Of a stretch of 12,760 bases of DNA, positions 1-8,547 are shown piece by piece (position 1 is the first letter of the stretch; every line of letters begins with the position of its first letter). A program made the position numbers and the translations under genes. A model generated the notes under the pieces. The model was not told the DNA's origin. It saw only the letters and a program-made list of their open reading frames with translations, and made no database searches. Source of the DNA: an uncultured Verrucomicrobiota bacterium (GTDB lineage: Bacteria > Verrucomicrobiota > Kiritimatiellia > RFP12 > UBA1067); contig CAMOIK010000047.1 of NCBI GenBank assembly GCA_946615875.1, positions 1 to 12,760 on the forward strand, given 5' to 3'.

Positions 1-64
1 TGCCGCGTTTTTTCGCCCGCCTATCGAGCCGTGCCAAAAATGGGTAAACTCCAGTGGCGCTCCG
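1..64. other. Non-coding flank upstream of the first promoter
   Basis: I see no gene here. A run of six T residues at 8-13 follows a GC-rich sequence and could be the tail of an intrinsic terminator of a gene lying before the window, but the hairpin that should precede it is cut off by the window edge. A similar T6 run follows the amidase gene at 10083-10088, again a short way upstream of a promoter of the same type. Confidence 0.3.
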
Positions 65-101
65 TTGCGGCTGGCGGCGAAATATGGTATAATATCCGGG
101 C
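65..101 (+). promoter_or_regulatory. Extended -10 promoter, probably giving a leaderless transcript
   Basis: The sequence shows TATAAT at 88-93 preceded by TG at 85-86, a perfect extended -10 element (TGnTATAAT). A possible -35, TTGCGG at 65-70, lies at the ideal 17-base spacing. Only eight bases separate TATAAT from the ATG at 102, so initiation at the usual distance would begin within about 0-3 bases of the start codon, and there is no room for a Shine-Dalgarno sequence. Bases 80-99 are identical to 10190-10209, where spacing to the ATG is the same, and bases 80-94 are identical to 3925-3939. The element is well supported by recurrence and consensus match; the exact start site is inferred. 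Confidence 0.85.
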
Positions 102-3100
102 ATGATACGAGACAGGTTTTTCACTCGATTGGACTGGGCGGCTTTCTGGACCGCCACGTTGGCTACGTTCGCCGTGTATTTCTACACTCTCGGCCCTTCC
201 GTGGGACTTGAAGACTCCGGCGAACTGGCGACTGCGGCGGCGCATCTCGGTGTGCCGCACCCGCCCGGCTATCCGTTCTGGACGCTGTGCAGCTGGCTGT
301 TCTGCAAACTGTTTTCGTGGGTGACATACATGGGACATCCCACGCCGGCATGGGCGGTCTCTTGCTGTTCCGCCGTGTTCGGGGCCCTCGCCGCCGGATG
401 CACCGCCATGCTTATCTGCCGCTCGGCCCGCGATTTCATCGGAGAGGACGCCAAGGGCGCCCTCTCCTTCGCCGGCGGCGTGGCGGGGGCGCTCACGTTC
501 GCGCTCAGCCCGGTCGAGTGGTCGCAATCGACGATTGTGGAGATTTACTCGCTGAACGCGCTCTTCCTGATGTGGGTGTTCTTGCTGTCATATCGCTGGA
601 TGCGCAAGCCGTCGGACAAGATCCTGTGGTTCACCGCGTTCGTGTTCGGCCTGGGCCTCACCAACTACCAGGTGCTGCTCTTCGCCGTCGTTCCTCTCGC
701 GCTCATAATAATGATGAAGAACATCGGGCTTTTCCGCGACGTCTTCATCTACCTCATACCCGTCGCGCTCACCTACCAGATCATGCAGATCGGGCAGCTC
801 GGCGCGGCCAGCCCTTTGATGCAGCGCGACGTGATCGACAAGCACATTCCCGTCGGCGTGACGGAGAAGCTCTTCGGCGACGACCTTCTTCTGCACCGCT
901 ACGGCTACGGCGCCTTCAAGGACCTGGCCAGCGGCGAAGGCATTTCGCGGCGCATGGCGTCCATATGGCGCAGGCAAGGTTTTTCGCTCAGCCCTGAAAT
1001 CGTCGATGGCATGGAGAACACGGGATCGTTCTCCTTGACTGCGCACACGTCCGCCTGCCCATCGACGACGCTGATCGTCATAGGCGCCATCCTGGTCGTC
1101 GCCGCGATCGTCGCCGCTCTCGTGATTCGCAGGCGACGCGGCCTGGAGAAGGCGCAAAAGGCGCTTGTCGCCGTCGGCGGCGCTGGCGTGGGCGCGTTCG
1201 TCCTGTCGATGCTGTTTTCTTCGGAGGCGTCGTGGGGCGGCGCCAGATACGAGATCGCGCCATTGGTGGAGCCTATGTGGTATGCGGCGATAGCGACGCT
1301 GGTGGCTGCTGCCGCGGTTTGCGCGGCCGGCGTCGCTCTGCATATCGAAGGCGACGGTGGCGCGGCGGACGAAAGCGCTTCGACATGGCGGCGCTTCGCG
1401 ATCCTCGTTGCCGACAACGTGCGTTCGCTCGCGAATCTGGGTGGCACGGCGAAGAAGTGGCTGATGGCAGCGTGCGCTTTCGCGCTTCTCGCCGTGGTTG
1501 TCGCGCTGCTCGTCCCGAAGGCGGGGACGTTTTCGCTGGCCGACCCGGTGATGGACATGCAGCTGGAGCTGCAGCGCAGCGTCAATCCAGGGCGCATGAT
1601 GACGTATTCCAAGGTGTATTCAGGCCCGGCATATCCCTGGGCGAAATCGACGTTCGTGTTCTCGTCGCTGATCGCCCTGCTTTTCTTCCTATGCTCGCTG
1701 ACGAAGCGCGGCCTCCTTTTCGCTATTCCCGTCGCCGCGATGCATATAGCGGCGTTCACGCTGCTGCGCAACGGCGCGATGCACGGTTTGACCCATCCGG
1801 CGAGCTGGTGGTTCTGCTGGGCGATCGCCTGGAACTTCGTGCTGCTCGCCCTCGCGTGGCTCACGCTGCCGCACGGCCGCAGCGTGGCCGGCGCTGCGTT
1901 CTTCGCGCAGCTCGGCGTCTCGTTCTACGCATACATGCCGGTGGTCAGCGACTTGCGCAACCCGCCGATGAACTGGGGATACCCGCGCACATGGGAAGGT
2001 TTCAAGCATGCGATCATGCGCGGACAGTACGAGGCGATCGGCGTGCCCAGCTTCGAAAGCGCTGAGAAGTTCCTCGGTTTCGTATGGCAGCAGATGAAGC
2101 ACTACTGCGGCGACGTGAAGGAGCAGTTCACGGACGCTCTGCTCTTCTTCCTGCCAGTGCCGTTCATCGCAGGACATTGGCTGGTCGCCAAGGCGCACAA
2201 GAAGACGTTCTGGCAGTGGATGGGAGCCGTCGCAGCATGCTTCGCCATGATGTCTTTGCTCCTCATGCTGCTGGCGCAGGTCAAGGGCGACGTGCAGGAC
2301 GGCTTCATCCAGAAGGTCAAGTTCATTTCCTCCCACGCCATGATTGCGTTGTGGATCGGCTACGGACTGGTGTTCGCCGGCGCGGCCGGCCTCAAGGCGA
2401 GGGCGTGGGCCGCCGCCAAAGGCTGGCCGTTCGTCAAGAGCGAGCGTCGCTACGTCGTGGGCTTTGCCGTTTCAATCATTCTCGTGGCTTTCGCGGCGCC
2501 GATCGTCCAAAACTATACGGACGACGAGATGGTGTTCAAGCTCGGAGGGTGCGAGCAGAACGGCCACACGTTCGGCTGGCAGTTCGGCGCATACCAGCTC
2601 GACGGCGCGAAAGCCGTGCGCGAACAGATCGAGGCCGACGAGGAGCCGCTGCCCGACCCGGCGTGGCCGCCGCCGATGGAACCGTTTTCCATATTCTTCG
2701 GCGGCACCGATCCGGGCCGCTTCGTGCCGACGTACATGATATACTCGGCTCTATACCGCCCCGACGTTTATCTCATCACGCAGAATGCACTTGCGGACGA
2801 GACTTACATGTCGGTCGAGCGCGACCTCTACGGCGACGAAATCTGGATACCGGCAAAGGAGGATTCCGGGTTGGCGTTCAGCATCTACGACGCGCAGAAC
2901 AGCGACAAGAAGAAGGAGAACGGCAAGCTCCAGGTCGAGGGCGCGCTCAACGTCATGAAGATAAACGCCATCCTGGCGCAGATGATGTTCGAACACGATC
3001 GCGACCGCCATGCGTTCTACGTGGAGGAAAGCTACGTCATCCAATGGATGTATCCATATCTCTCGCCGCACGGCCTCATAATGAAGATCAATCGCGATGC

Positions 3101-3878
3101 CACGCCATACAATCGAGAGACGGCCGCCAGGGATCGCGACTTCTGGGACTGGTACTGGCGACGTCTCCTCGCGGACCCCATGTATCGCCGCGATTTCGCC
3201 GCGCAGAAGTCGTTCTCCAAGCTGCGCGCCGCCATCGGCGGCCTATACCTGAGCCAAGGCAGGCGCACGGACGCCGAGAACGCCTACCGCGAGGCCGTGC
3301 TGCTCTACCCGGCGTCGCCCGAAGCCGTCTTCAGGTATTCGCAGGAGATTCTCGTCAAGCGAGAAGCGTGGGACGCCGTAACCGAGCTTATGGACTACAC
3401 CGACAGCATCGACCCCAACAACCAGCGCACTGGCAGAATGCGCGAGTTCGTCGATCAGATGCGCATGTGCAGCATGGTCATATCCGCGCTGGAGCCGATG
3501 GCGAAGCAGGGGACGATCTCCGTCGAAAATGCCCGCCGCCTCGGCCGATGCTACATGATGGTCGGGCGCGACATGGAGGCCGCCATGCTCATGCGCCGCC
3601 TCATCGACGATACGCGCGACAGGGACGAGCTGCGCGAAATCGCGCGCCTGACAATGGCGCAGGGGATGTTCGCCGACGCCGCCAGGGCTTTGACCCGCCT
3701 GGAGGCGCTGGCGCCGAAATCCTCCGCGCCGGACTGGGTGGCGCTCGCCAGGGCGCAGGCCGCGGACGGCAAGCAGGACGACGCGCGCCGTTCCATCGCG
3801 GCCGCCCTGCGCAGCGACCAGGAGACGGCGCGGCGGCTCATGGCGTCCGACGACGTCTTGACGGCGGGCGGCAGATGA
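102..3878 (+). CDS. DUF2723 (GT117-type) multi-pass membrane glycosyltransferase with C-terminal TPR region
   Basis: This 1258-residue protein is predicted to sit in the inner membrane. Its N-terminus carries hallmarks of the DUF2723 family: EDSGE at 37-41 and HPPGYP at 53-58 in the first external loop after TM1 (about 12-30), VEIY at 146-149, and GLGLTNYQ at 183-190. Many hydrophobic segments continue to about residue 830. A second family-like block, DLRNPPMNWGYP, starts near 617, and GGTDPGRFVPTYM starts near 867. From about residue 1037 to the end the sequence is helical and soluble, with TPR-like repeats (for example GLYLSQGRRTDAENAYREA). DUF2723 proteins are classed with GT-C glycosyltransferases (CAZy GT117) thought to move a sugar from a lipid carrier to proteins or surface polymers; the acidic pair in EDSGE would be the catalytic/metal site by analogy. 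Substrate is unknown. The ATG at 102 is the only sensible start, eight bases after the -10 box, with no ribosome-binding site. Family assignment is firm, activity is inference. Confidence 0.85.
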   Translation: MIRDRFFTRLDWAAFWTATLATFAVYFYTLGPSVGLEDSGELATAAAHLGVPHPPGYPFWTLCSWLFCKLFSWVTYMGHPTPAWAVSCCSAVFGALAAGCTAMLICRSARDFIGEDAKGALSFAGGVAGALTFALSPVEWSQSTIVEIYSLNALFLMWVFLLSYRWMRKPSDKILWFTAFVFGLGLTNYQVLLFAVVPLALIIMMKNIGLFRDVFIYLIPVALTYQIMQIGQLGAASPLMQRDVIDKHIPVGVTEKLFGDDLLLHRYGYGAFKDLASGEGISRRMASIWRRQGFSLSPEIVDGMENTGSFSLTAHTSACPSTTLIVIGAILVVAAIVAALVIRRRRGLEKAQKALVAVGGAGVGAFVLSMLFSSEASWGGARYEIAPLVEPMWYAAIATLVAAAAVCAAGVALHIEGDGGAADESASTWRRFAILVADNVRSLANLGGTAKKWLMAACAFALLAVVVALLVPKAGTFSLADPVMDMQLELQRSVNPGRMMTYSKVYSGPAYPWAKSTFVFSSLIALLFFLCSLTKRGLLFAIPVAAMHIAAFTLLRNGAMHGLTHPASWWFCWAIAWNFVLLALAWLTLPHGRSVAGAAFFAQLGVSFYAYMPVVSDLRNPPMNWGYPRTWEGFKHAIMRGQYEAIGVPSFESAEKFLGFVWQQMKHYCGDVKEQFTDALLFFLPVPFIAGHWLVAKAHKKTFWQWMGAVAACFAMMSLLLMLLAQVKGDVQDGFIQKVKFISSHAMIALWIGYGLVFAGAAGLKARAWAAAKGWPFVKSERRYVVGFAVSIILVAFAAPIVQNYTDDEMVFKLGGCEQNGHTFGWQFGAYQLDGAKAVREQIEADEEPLPDPAWPPPMEPFSIFFGGTDPGRFVPTYMIYSALYRPDVYLITQNALADETYMSVERDLYGDEIWIPAKEDSGLAFSIYDAQNSDKKKENGKLQVEGALNVMKINAILAQMMFEHDRDRHAFYVEESYVIQWMYPYLSPHGLIMKINRDATPYNRETAARDRDFWDWYWRRLLADPMYRRDFAAQKSFSKLRAAIGGLYLSQGRRTDAENAYREAVLLYPASPEAVFRYSQEILVKREAWDAVTELMDYTDSIDPNNQRTGRMREFVDQMRMCSMVISALEPMAKQGTISVENARRLGRCYMMVGRDMEAAMLMRRLIDDTRDRDELREIARLTMAQGMFADAARALTRLEALAPKSSAPDWVALARAQAADGKQDDARRSIAAALRSDQETARRLMASDDVLTAGGR

Positions 3879-3924
3879 CGCCGCGGGGCGGCGGGTTCGC
3901 GCTTGGCGTGGACGGACCCCCGCG

Positions 3925-3939
3925 AAATATGGTATAATA
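3925..3939 (+). promoter_or_regulatory. Extended -10 promoter of the aminotransferase-recJ-amidase unit
   Basis: This is the second copy of the 15-base block, with TATAAT at 3933-3938 and TG at 3930-3931. No convincing -35 lies 17 bases upstream. Transcription should start near 3945, leaving a leader of about 47 bases before the ATG at 3992, unlike the two sister promoters. The leader is rich in A and purines (3951-3991) and contains no clear AGGAGG-type site. Because gaps between the next five genes are short (33, 55 and 19 bases, then an overlap) and contain no further copy, this promoter probably drives the whole run to 10079. Confidence 0.82.
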
Positions 3940-3991
3940 CGCGCCAGCAGTTATTTCAACAGAACACGACAACAAAGAAAGCGAGCGAAAG

Positions 3992-5014
3992 ATGCCAAGG
4001 AATGACATAGACTGGGCGAACCTGGGCTTTGGGTTCTCCGACGTAAACTGCCACATACGCTACGTGTGGCGCGACGGCAAGTGGGGCGAGGCGGAGTTTG
4101 TCAAGGACCCCGTCATAACGATGCACATAGGCGCGAGCTGCCTCCACTACGGGCAGGAGTGCTTCGAGGGGATGAAGGCGTTCCGGCAGAAGTCGGGCGA
4201 CATCGTTATCTTCCGCCCGGACGAGAACGCGCAGAGGATGAAGCGCACCGCCATCAGGTGCGTGATGCCGCCGGTGGAGCCGGCGATGTTCATCGAGGCG
4301 GCGGACCGGCTTGTGAAGGCCAACGAGGAGTTTGTGCCGCCCTACGGCACGGGTGGTTCGCTCTATCTGCGCCCGCTGCTGATCGGCACTGGTCCGCAGA
4401 TCGGCGTGGCCCCGGCCAAAGAATACACCTTCATCATGATGTGCATGCCGGTCGGCGCGTACTACAAGGGCGGTCTCAAGCCCGTCCGGGCGGTGATCCT
4501 CGACGACTGGGACCGTGCCGCGCCGCACGGCATGGGCGACGTCAAGGTCGGCGGCAACTACGCCGCATCGCTCTTTGCGCACGAAAAGGCCAAGCACGAC
4601 GGCTGGCCGGTGGAGCTGTATCTCGACGCCAAGACCCACACCTTCGTAGAGGAGTTCTCCACCTCCAACTTCCTCGGCATCAAGCCGGACGGCACATACG
4701 TCACGCCAGACTCGTGCTCGGTGCTGCCGTCCGTCACCAACAAGTCCCTGAAGGAGTGCGCCGCCGACCTTGGCTGGAAGGTCGAGTGCCGTCCCGTTCC
4801 GTACGAGGAGATCAAGACCTTCGCGGAAGTCGCCGCCTGCGGTACCGCCGTGGTTGTCACGCCCGTCTGGGAAATCACGCGCGGAAGCGAAGTCATAAAG
4901 ATTTCCGAGCCGGATGCCGTGGGCCCTCATCTCCAGAAACTCTACGACACCGTCCAGGGCATACAGTATGGCGTGCTCCCCGATGCGCACGGCTGGTGCC
5001 ACAAGGTGATGTAG
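3992..5014 (+). CDS. ilvE: Branched-chain amino acid aminotransferase
   Basis: This 340-residue cytosolic, PLP-dependent fold-type IV enzyme would interconvert leucine, isoleucine and valine with their 2-oxo acids, using 2-oxoglutarate/glutamate as partner; it is the last step of branched-chain amino acid synthesis. Visible signatures are the early GQECFEGMKAF segment, SLYLRPLLIGTGPQIGV, the lysine of DVKVGGNYAAS (K185, expected Schiff-base lysine), and VEEFSTSNF, whose E221 aligns with the glutamate that contacts the pyridine nitrogen of PLP. Length and motifs resemble the BCAT group found in eukaryotes and many bacteria rather than the shorter E. coli IlvE. No other ilv/leu genes are in the window. 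It is first in a run of five same-strand genes. The ATG at 3992 has only a weak purine-rich upstream region (GAAAG). Acceptance of D-amino acids or aromatic substrates cannot be excluded from sequence. Confidence 0.93.
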   Translation: MPRNDIDWANLGFGFSDVNCHIRYVWRDGKWGEAEFVKDPVITMHIGASCLHYGQECFEGMKAFRQKSGDIVIFRPDENAQRMKRTAIRCVMPPVEPAMFIEAADRLVKANEEFVPPYGTGGSLYLRPLLIGTGPQIGVAPAKEYTFIMMCMPVGAYYKGGLKPVRAVILDDWDRAAPHGMGDVKVGGNYAASLFAHEKAKHDGWPVELYLDAKTHTFVEEFSTSNFLGIKPDGTYVTPDSCSVLPSVTNKSLKECAADLGWKVECRPVPYEEIKTFAEVAACGTAVVVTPVWEITRGSEVIKISEPDAVGPHLQKLYDTVQGIQYGVLPDAHGWCHKVM

Positions 5015-5047
5015 CGCACGAAGCCAGCCGAGCAGCCGACTTTGCAG

Positions 5048-6805
5048 ATGGATTGGATCGAGAGAAGCGTGGACGGTTCCGCCGTCGCCGGACTGACGGC
5101 GGCCGGCGAGACTCCGCTCTTCGCCCGCATCCTCGCCGCGCGCGGCGTCACGGCGGAAACGCTGGCGCGCTTCCGCCATCCGAAGTGGAGCGACATCCCC
5201 GGCCCAGAAGAGCTGCCGCGGATACCGGAGGCCGCCAATGCCGTCCTCGCCATGCTCAAGACGGGGCGCAAGATCGTCATCTTCGGCGACTACGACTGCG
5301 ACGGAGTGTGCGCCACCGCCATCCTCACCCTCGTGCTGCGCCGCCTTTCCGACGTGCTGGGCGCGGGCGCGCAGATCGCCCCGTTCATCCCGGAGCGTCT
5401 CACCGAGGGCTACGGGCTGTCGGACGCATCCGTCGCGAGGATGCTCGTGGCGCACCCGGACGCCGCCATGGTGCTGACCGTCGATAACGGCGTGAACGCC
5501 GTAGAGCAGATCGCGGCGCTCAAGCGGCGCGGGATCGCCGTCGTGGTGACGGACCACCATCTGCCCGGGGATACGCTCCCGGCCGCCGACGTGCTGGTCG
5601 ATCCCAAGGTCGCCGCGCCGCCGCATCTAGGCGAGCTGTGCGGCGCCACCGTCGCGTACTTCCTTGCCCGCAGTCTTTTCCGTCTTGTCCGCGACCTCAC
5701 GGGGCGCGACGACGTGGCGGGCGGCATGAACGGCGCGCTGCTCGAAATGGCCAGCCTCGCCACGGTCACGGACATCATGCCGCTCGTCGGCATAAACCGC
5801 ACGCTCGTCTTCAACGCGCTGCGCGACTTCCATGCCCGTGCGCCGCTGGGCCTGCGCATCCTCTACCAGAACGCCACGCGCAAGATGACGGATACGCTCA
5901 CGGCAAAGGATTTCGGCTGCCTTCTTGGTCCGCGCATCAACGCCGTCGGGCGACTGGGCGCCGGTACGCAGGCTCTCGACCTCCTGCTCTGCGCGGAGCA
6001 GGATCGCGACGAAGCGACGCGCCTCGCCGCCGAGATAGAGCGCCTGAACGACGACCGCCGGCAGATAGAGCAGCGCATGACGCTCTCGGCGTTCGAGCAG
6101 CGCATAGAAGGTGATGGCGCGCAGGTGATTTCCTTTTCGTCGGAGGCGGGCGGGGAGAACGTGCATTCAGGCGTCGCCGGCATCGTCGCTTCTCGCCTGA
6201 TGGAGCGCCTGCGCCCCTCCGTGCCCGTATGCGTCCTTGTGGACGGCAAAGGGTCTGCGAGAGCGCCGCAGGGCTACAACATCCGGGATGCGCTTGCTGC
6301 GTGCGGCGAATGCCTCGCGGCTTTCGGCGGCCATGCCGCCGCCGCCGGCCTTTCTGTCAAGCCGGGGCGCATGGACGATTTCAGGAAGGCGTTTCGCGCC
6401 GCCTGCATAGAGCAGTCCAGGGCGAACGACGCGGACGAGCCGCTTGGTCTGGCATACGACGCCGCCGTATCCGTCGCCGACATCACCGAGTCGTTCGCCC
6501 GGGAGGTGGAGTCCGTCGCGCCATGCGGTGAGGGGAACCCAGACCCGGTCTTCCTGCTGCGCGGAATGTGGCTTGACGTCGCCGGACTGCGCCGCAGGGG
6601 CGTGGACGGCGCGCACCTGCAGATTTCGTTCCGCGCGAAGTCGCTGCCGCGCACCATCTGGCGGAACCACGGCGACGCCGAGGAGGCGCTGCGCCAGCGC
6701 GGCGAGGCCGCCTACGACATCCTTTTCACGATCCGCATGGTAGAGTCGGACTACGGCGGAGCCTATCCGCTGATGAATATCGTCGATATGCGCGAGGCCT
6801 GCTGA
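5048..6805 (+). CDS. recJ: Single-stranded-DNA-specific 5'-3' exonuclease RecJ
   Basis: This 585-residue protein has the full DHH-phosphoesterase layout of RecJ. In order it shows the GDYDCDGVCATA motif I, VLTVDNGV (motif II), VVVTDHHLPGD (DHH motif III), ATVTDIMPLVGINR (compare TVADVVPL in other RecJ proteins), and LGPRINAVGRLGAG. The DHHA1 region follows with HSGVAGIVASRL, GSARAPQGYNIRDAL and FGGHAAAAGLSV, then a C-terminal OB-like domain. RecJ degrades single-stranded DNA 5' to 3' with Mn/Mg in recombinational repair (RecF pathway), mismatch repair and stalled-fork processing. Length is normal for the family and nothing looks broken. An in-frame TTG at 5042 would add two residues; I chose the ATG at 5048. 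No clear Shine-Dalgarno sequence precedes either. The gene follows ilvE by 33 bases, so it is likely co-transcribed. Confidence 0.95.
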   Translation: MDWIERSVDGSAVAGLTAAGETPLFARILAARGVTAETLARFRHPKWSDIPGPEELPRIPEAANAVLAMLKTGRKIVIFGDYDCDGVCATAILTLVLRRLSDVLGAGAQIAPFIPERLTEGYGLSDASVARMLVAHPDAAMVLTVDNGVNAVEQIAALKRRGIAVVVTDHHLPGDTLPAADVLVDPKVAAPPHLGELCGATVAYFLARSLFRLVRDLTGRDDVAGGMNGALLEMASLATVTDIMPLVGINRTLVFNALRDFHARAPLGLRILYQNATRKMTDTLTAKDFGCLLGPRINAVGRLGAGTQALDLLLCAEQDRDEATRLAAEIERLNDDRRQIEQRMTLSAFEQRIEGDGAQVISFSSEAGGENVHSGVAGIVASRLMERLRPSVPVCVLVDGKGSARAPQGYNIRDALAACGECLAAFGGHAAAAGLSVKPGRMDDFRKAFRAACIEQSRANDADEPLGLAYDAAVSVADITESFAREVESVAPCGEGNPDPVFLLRGMWLDVAGLRRRGVDGAHLQISFRAKSLPRTIWRNHGDAEEALRQRGEAAYDILFTIRMVESDYGGAYPLMNIVDMREAC

Positions 6806-6860
6806 AATCCATGCACGCCGGCCTTGAAGCGTCTTCACAACCCAACAGGAAAGAAAAGCA

Positions 6861-8528
6861 ATGGAAGAGAACCACAAGTGGAAATGGGCGAAGATCGGCC
6901 GCATGACCCAGGTCGTGCTGCAGAACGGCGACGACGTCGCCAATCTCGCGAAACTCGACAGGAAGCACTGGCTCGCGATGTCCATGCCCGTCTCGGGCGT
7001 CAGATTCGACAAGCGCACGCTGGAGTTCCTGGATGCGGACGGCGACGGTCGCATACGCACCGCGGAGGTGCTCGCGGCGATTGACTTCCTGAAGGCCAAG
7101 GGCGTCGATCTGAACGACCTCTTCAAACCGTCGGAAGATGACGAGAAGGCTCTCGCGAAGATACTTGAGCAGGAGGCCGATCTCGCGAAGGTGCCGCCGT
7201 CGAAGGCCGACAAGGCCGCCCTGGCGGACTGGGAGGCCAAGGGCAAGGCCCCGGACGTGGCCGTCCTGGGCGACGCCACGGCCGCGGCGGAAGCGGCGCT
7301 ATCGGCCGTGGAGCCGCTGGTGGACGCGTTCTTCACGCCGCCGGAGGACATGCCGCTCGTCACCGAGGAGCCCGACAAGACGCTTCCGCTGAAGGCCAAC
7401 CTCAACCCGAAGTTCCTCGAGGCCGTCATCGACTTTTCGCAGAAGTGCGTCGCGCCGATCGTCGGCGAGCGCCAGTGCATCGACCGTCTCGAATGGAAGA
7501 AGATCAAGGCGGCGTTCGCGCCGTACCGGGCATGGGCGGCCGCCAAGCCCGTCATGAGCGCGGGCGCGATGGCGGAGCTGGAGGAGAAGGAGAAGGTGCT
7601 GCGCTACAAGCTCCACCTGCTGGAGTTCCTGGAGAACTTTGTCAATATGCGCCGCCTCTACGACGCGGACAGCCTGGCTTCGTTCCAGACCGGCACGCTG
7701 CGCATTGACGCCAAGGAGATGCACCTCTGTTTCCACGTCGATAGCGAGGCCGCGCACTCCGCGCTGGCCGAGAAGTCCAAGTGCTGCATCGTCTATCTGA
7801 AGCTTTCCCGTCCGGCGGACAAGGCGGAGCGCAGCGTCTGCGCCGTCGCCACCGCCGGAACCATACGCGGGCTATACGTCGGCCGCAACGGCGTGTTCTA
7901 CGACCGCGACGGCAAGGACTGGGAGGCGGTCGTGACGAAAGTCGTCGAATCGGAAGTGTCGCTCGCGGAGGCGTTCTGGTCGCCTTGGCGCAAGCTGGGC
8001 GAAGGCATAGCGGCGTCTGTCAAGAAGTTCCTCGGCGACAAGCAGACGTCCGCCCAGGCGAAGCTTGACGCAGGTGCGCAGAGTGCGCAGGCCGGCGGCG
8101 CGGCGATGGCGTCGAGCGTGGCGGCGATCGGCATCGGGGTAGGCATGATGGGTGCGGCCGCGGCCTCGCTCATGGCTGCGATATCAGGCATGACATGGCC
8201 GCAGATCCTCGTGGCCGTCCTAGCGCTCGTGCTGGTCGTCTCGCTGCCGAGCGTGATCCTCACGTGGTTCAAGCTGCGCCAGCGCGACATAGGCGCCGTG
8301 CTGAACGCGTCCGGCTGGGCGATAAACCGTCCGATGCGCTTCACGATGAAGCGCGCCCGCATGTTCACGCGATGCGCGGGCGATCCGCTTCTCCTGCGCG
8401 TGCTCGCCGCGTCCGTGCTGGTTCTGGTCCTGCTCGGCGGCGGCCTGTGGTATTGCTGCGGCAGGTTCGGCTGGTGCGAGAAGTCCGCCGAGCCCGCGAA
8501 CGCCGCCCCTGCCGCCCCCAACACCTGA
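6861..8528 (+). CDS. Uncharacterised EF-hand membrane protein with three C-terminal TM segments
   Basis: I do not recognise a characterised homologue. The 555-residue protein has one canonical EF-hand calcium loop, DADGDGRIRTAE (D58, D60, D62, I65, E69), flanked by plausible helices. A long charged helical region (about 90-280) follows, then a compact segment with VGRNGVFYDRDGKDW (340-354) and AFWSPW (371-376). An Ala/Gly-rich hydrophobic segment (about 412-436) and TM helices near 443-468 and 508-533 follow, separated by a basic stretch containing GWAIN (485-489). The tail is rich in Ala, Pro and Cys. There is no N-terminal signal peptide, so the large N-terminal part is probably cytosolic. 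From memory, the VGRNGVFYDR and GWAIN blocks recur in hypothetical proteins of PVC and Bacteroidetes bacteria; I could not check this. The start is supported by AGGAAAG at 6847-6853, seven bases before the ATG. A calcium-responsive envelope role is inference only. Confidence 0.85.
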   Translation: MEENHKWKWAKIGRMTQVVLQNGDDVANLAKLDRKHWLAMSMPVSGVRFDKRTLEFLDADGDGRIRTAEVLAAIDFLKAKGVDLNDLFKPSEDDEKALAKILEQEADLAKVPPSKADKAALADWEAKGKAPDVAVLGDATAAAEAALSAVEPLVDAFFTPPEDMPLVTEEPDKTLPLKANLNPKFLEAVIDFSQKCVAPIVGERQCIDRLEWKKIKAAFAPYRAWAAAKPVMSAGAMAELEEKEKVLRYKLHLLEFLENFVNMRRLYDADSLASFQTGTLRIDAKEMHLCFHVDSEAAHSALAEKSKCCIVYLKLSRPADKAERSVCAVATAGTIRGLYVGRNGVFYDRDGKDWEAVVTKVVESEVSLAEAFWSPWRKLGEGIAASVKKFLGDKQTSAQAKLDAGAQSAQAGGAAMASSVAAIGIGVGMMGAAAASLMAAISGMTWPQILVAVLALVLVVSLPSVILTWFKLRQRDIGAVLNASGWAINRPMRFTMKRARMFTRCAGDPLLLRVLAASVLVLVLLGGGLWYCCGRFGWCEKSAEPANAAPAAPNT

Positions 8529-8547
8529 TTTCCAAACCGCTACCGCC

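Noticed and set aside
3882..3924. Possible terminator hairpin after the DUF2723 gene (CGCGGGG with CCCCGCG)
   Set aside because: The stem is seven pairs with a loop of about 29 bases, has no T-run after it, and overlaps the upstream part of the second promoter.
2084..3937. 617-codon open frame on the plus strand, overlapping the DUF2723 gene
   Set aside because: It is an Arg-rich out-of-frame reading of the TPR-bearing half of the real gene and shows no domain character.
5042..5047. TTG at 5042 as the recJ start
   Set aside because: It adds only two residues (Met-Gln) before a good ATG at 5048, and no ribosome-binding site favours it.
3956..5626. 556-codon open frame on the minus strand
   Set aside because: It is antisense to the aminotransferase and the start of recJ, whose families are certain. 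Its composition is typical of a shadow frame, with no recognisable motif.
7902..7937. Second EF-hand in the 6861-8528 protein (YDRDGKDWEAVV)
   Set aside because: It lacks the D-x-D-x-D/N-G...I...E spacing of a calcium loop; only the loop at residues 58-69 fits.
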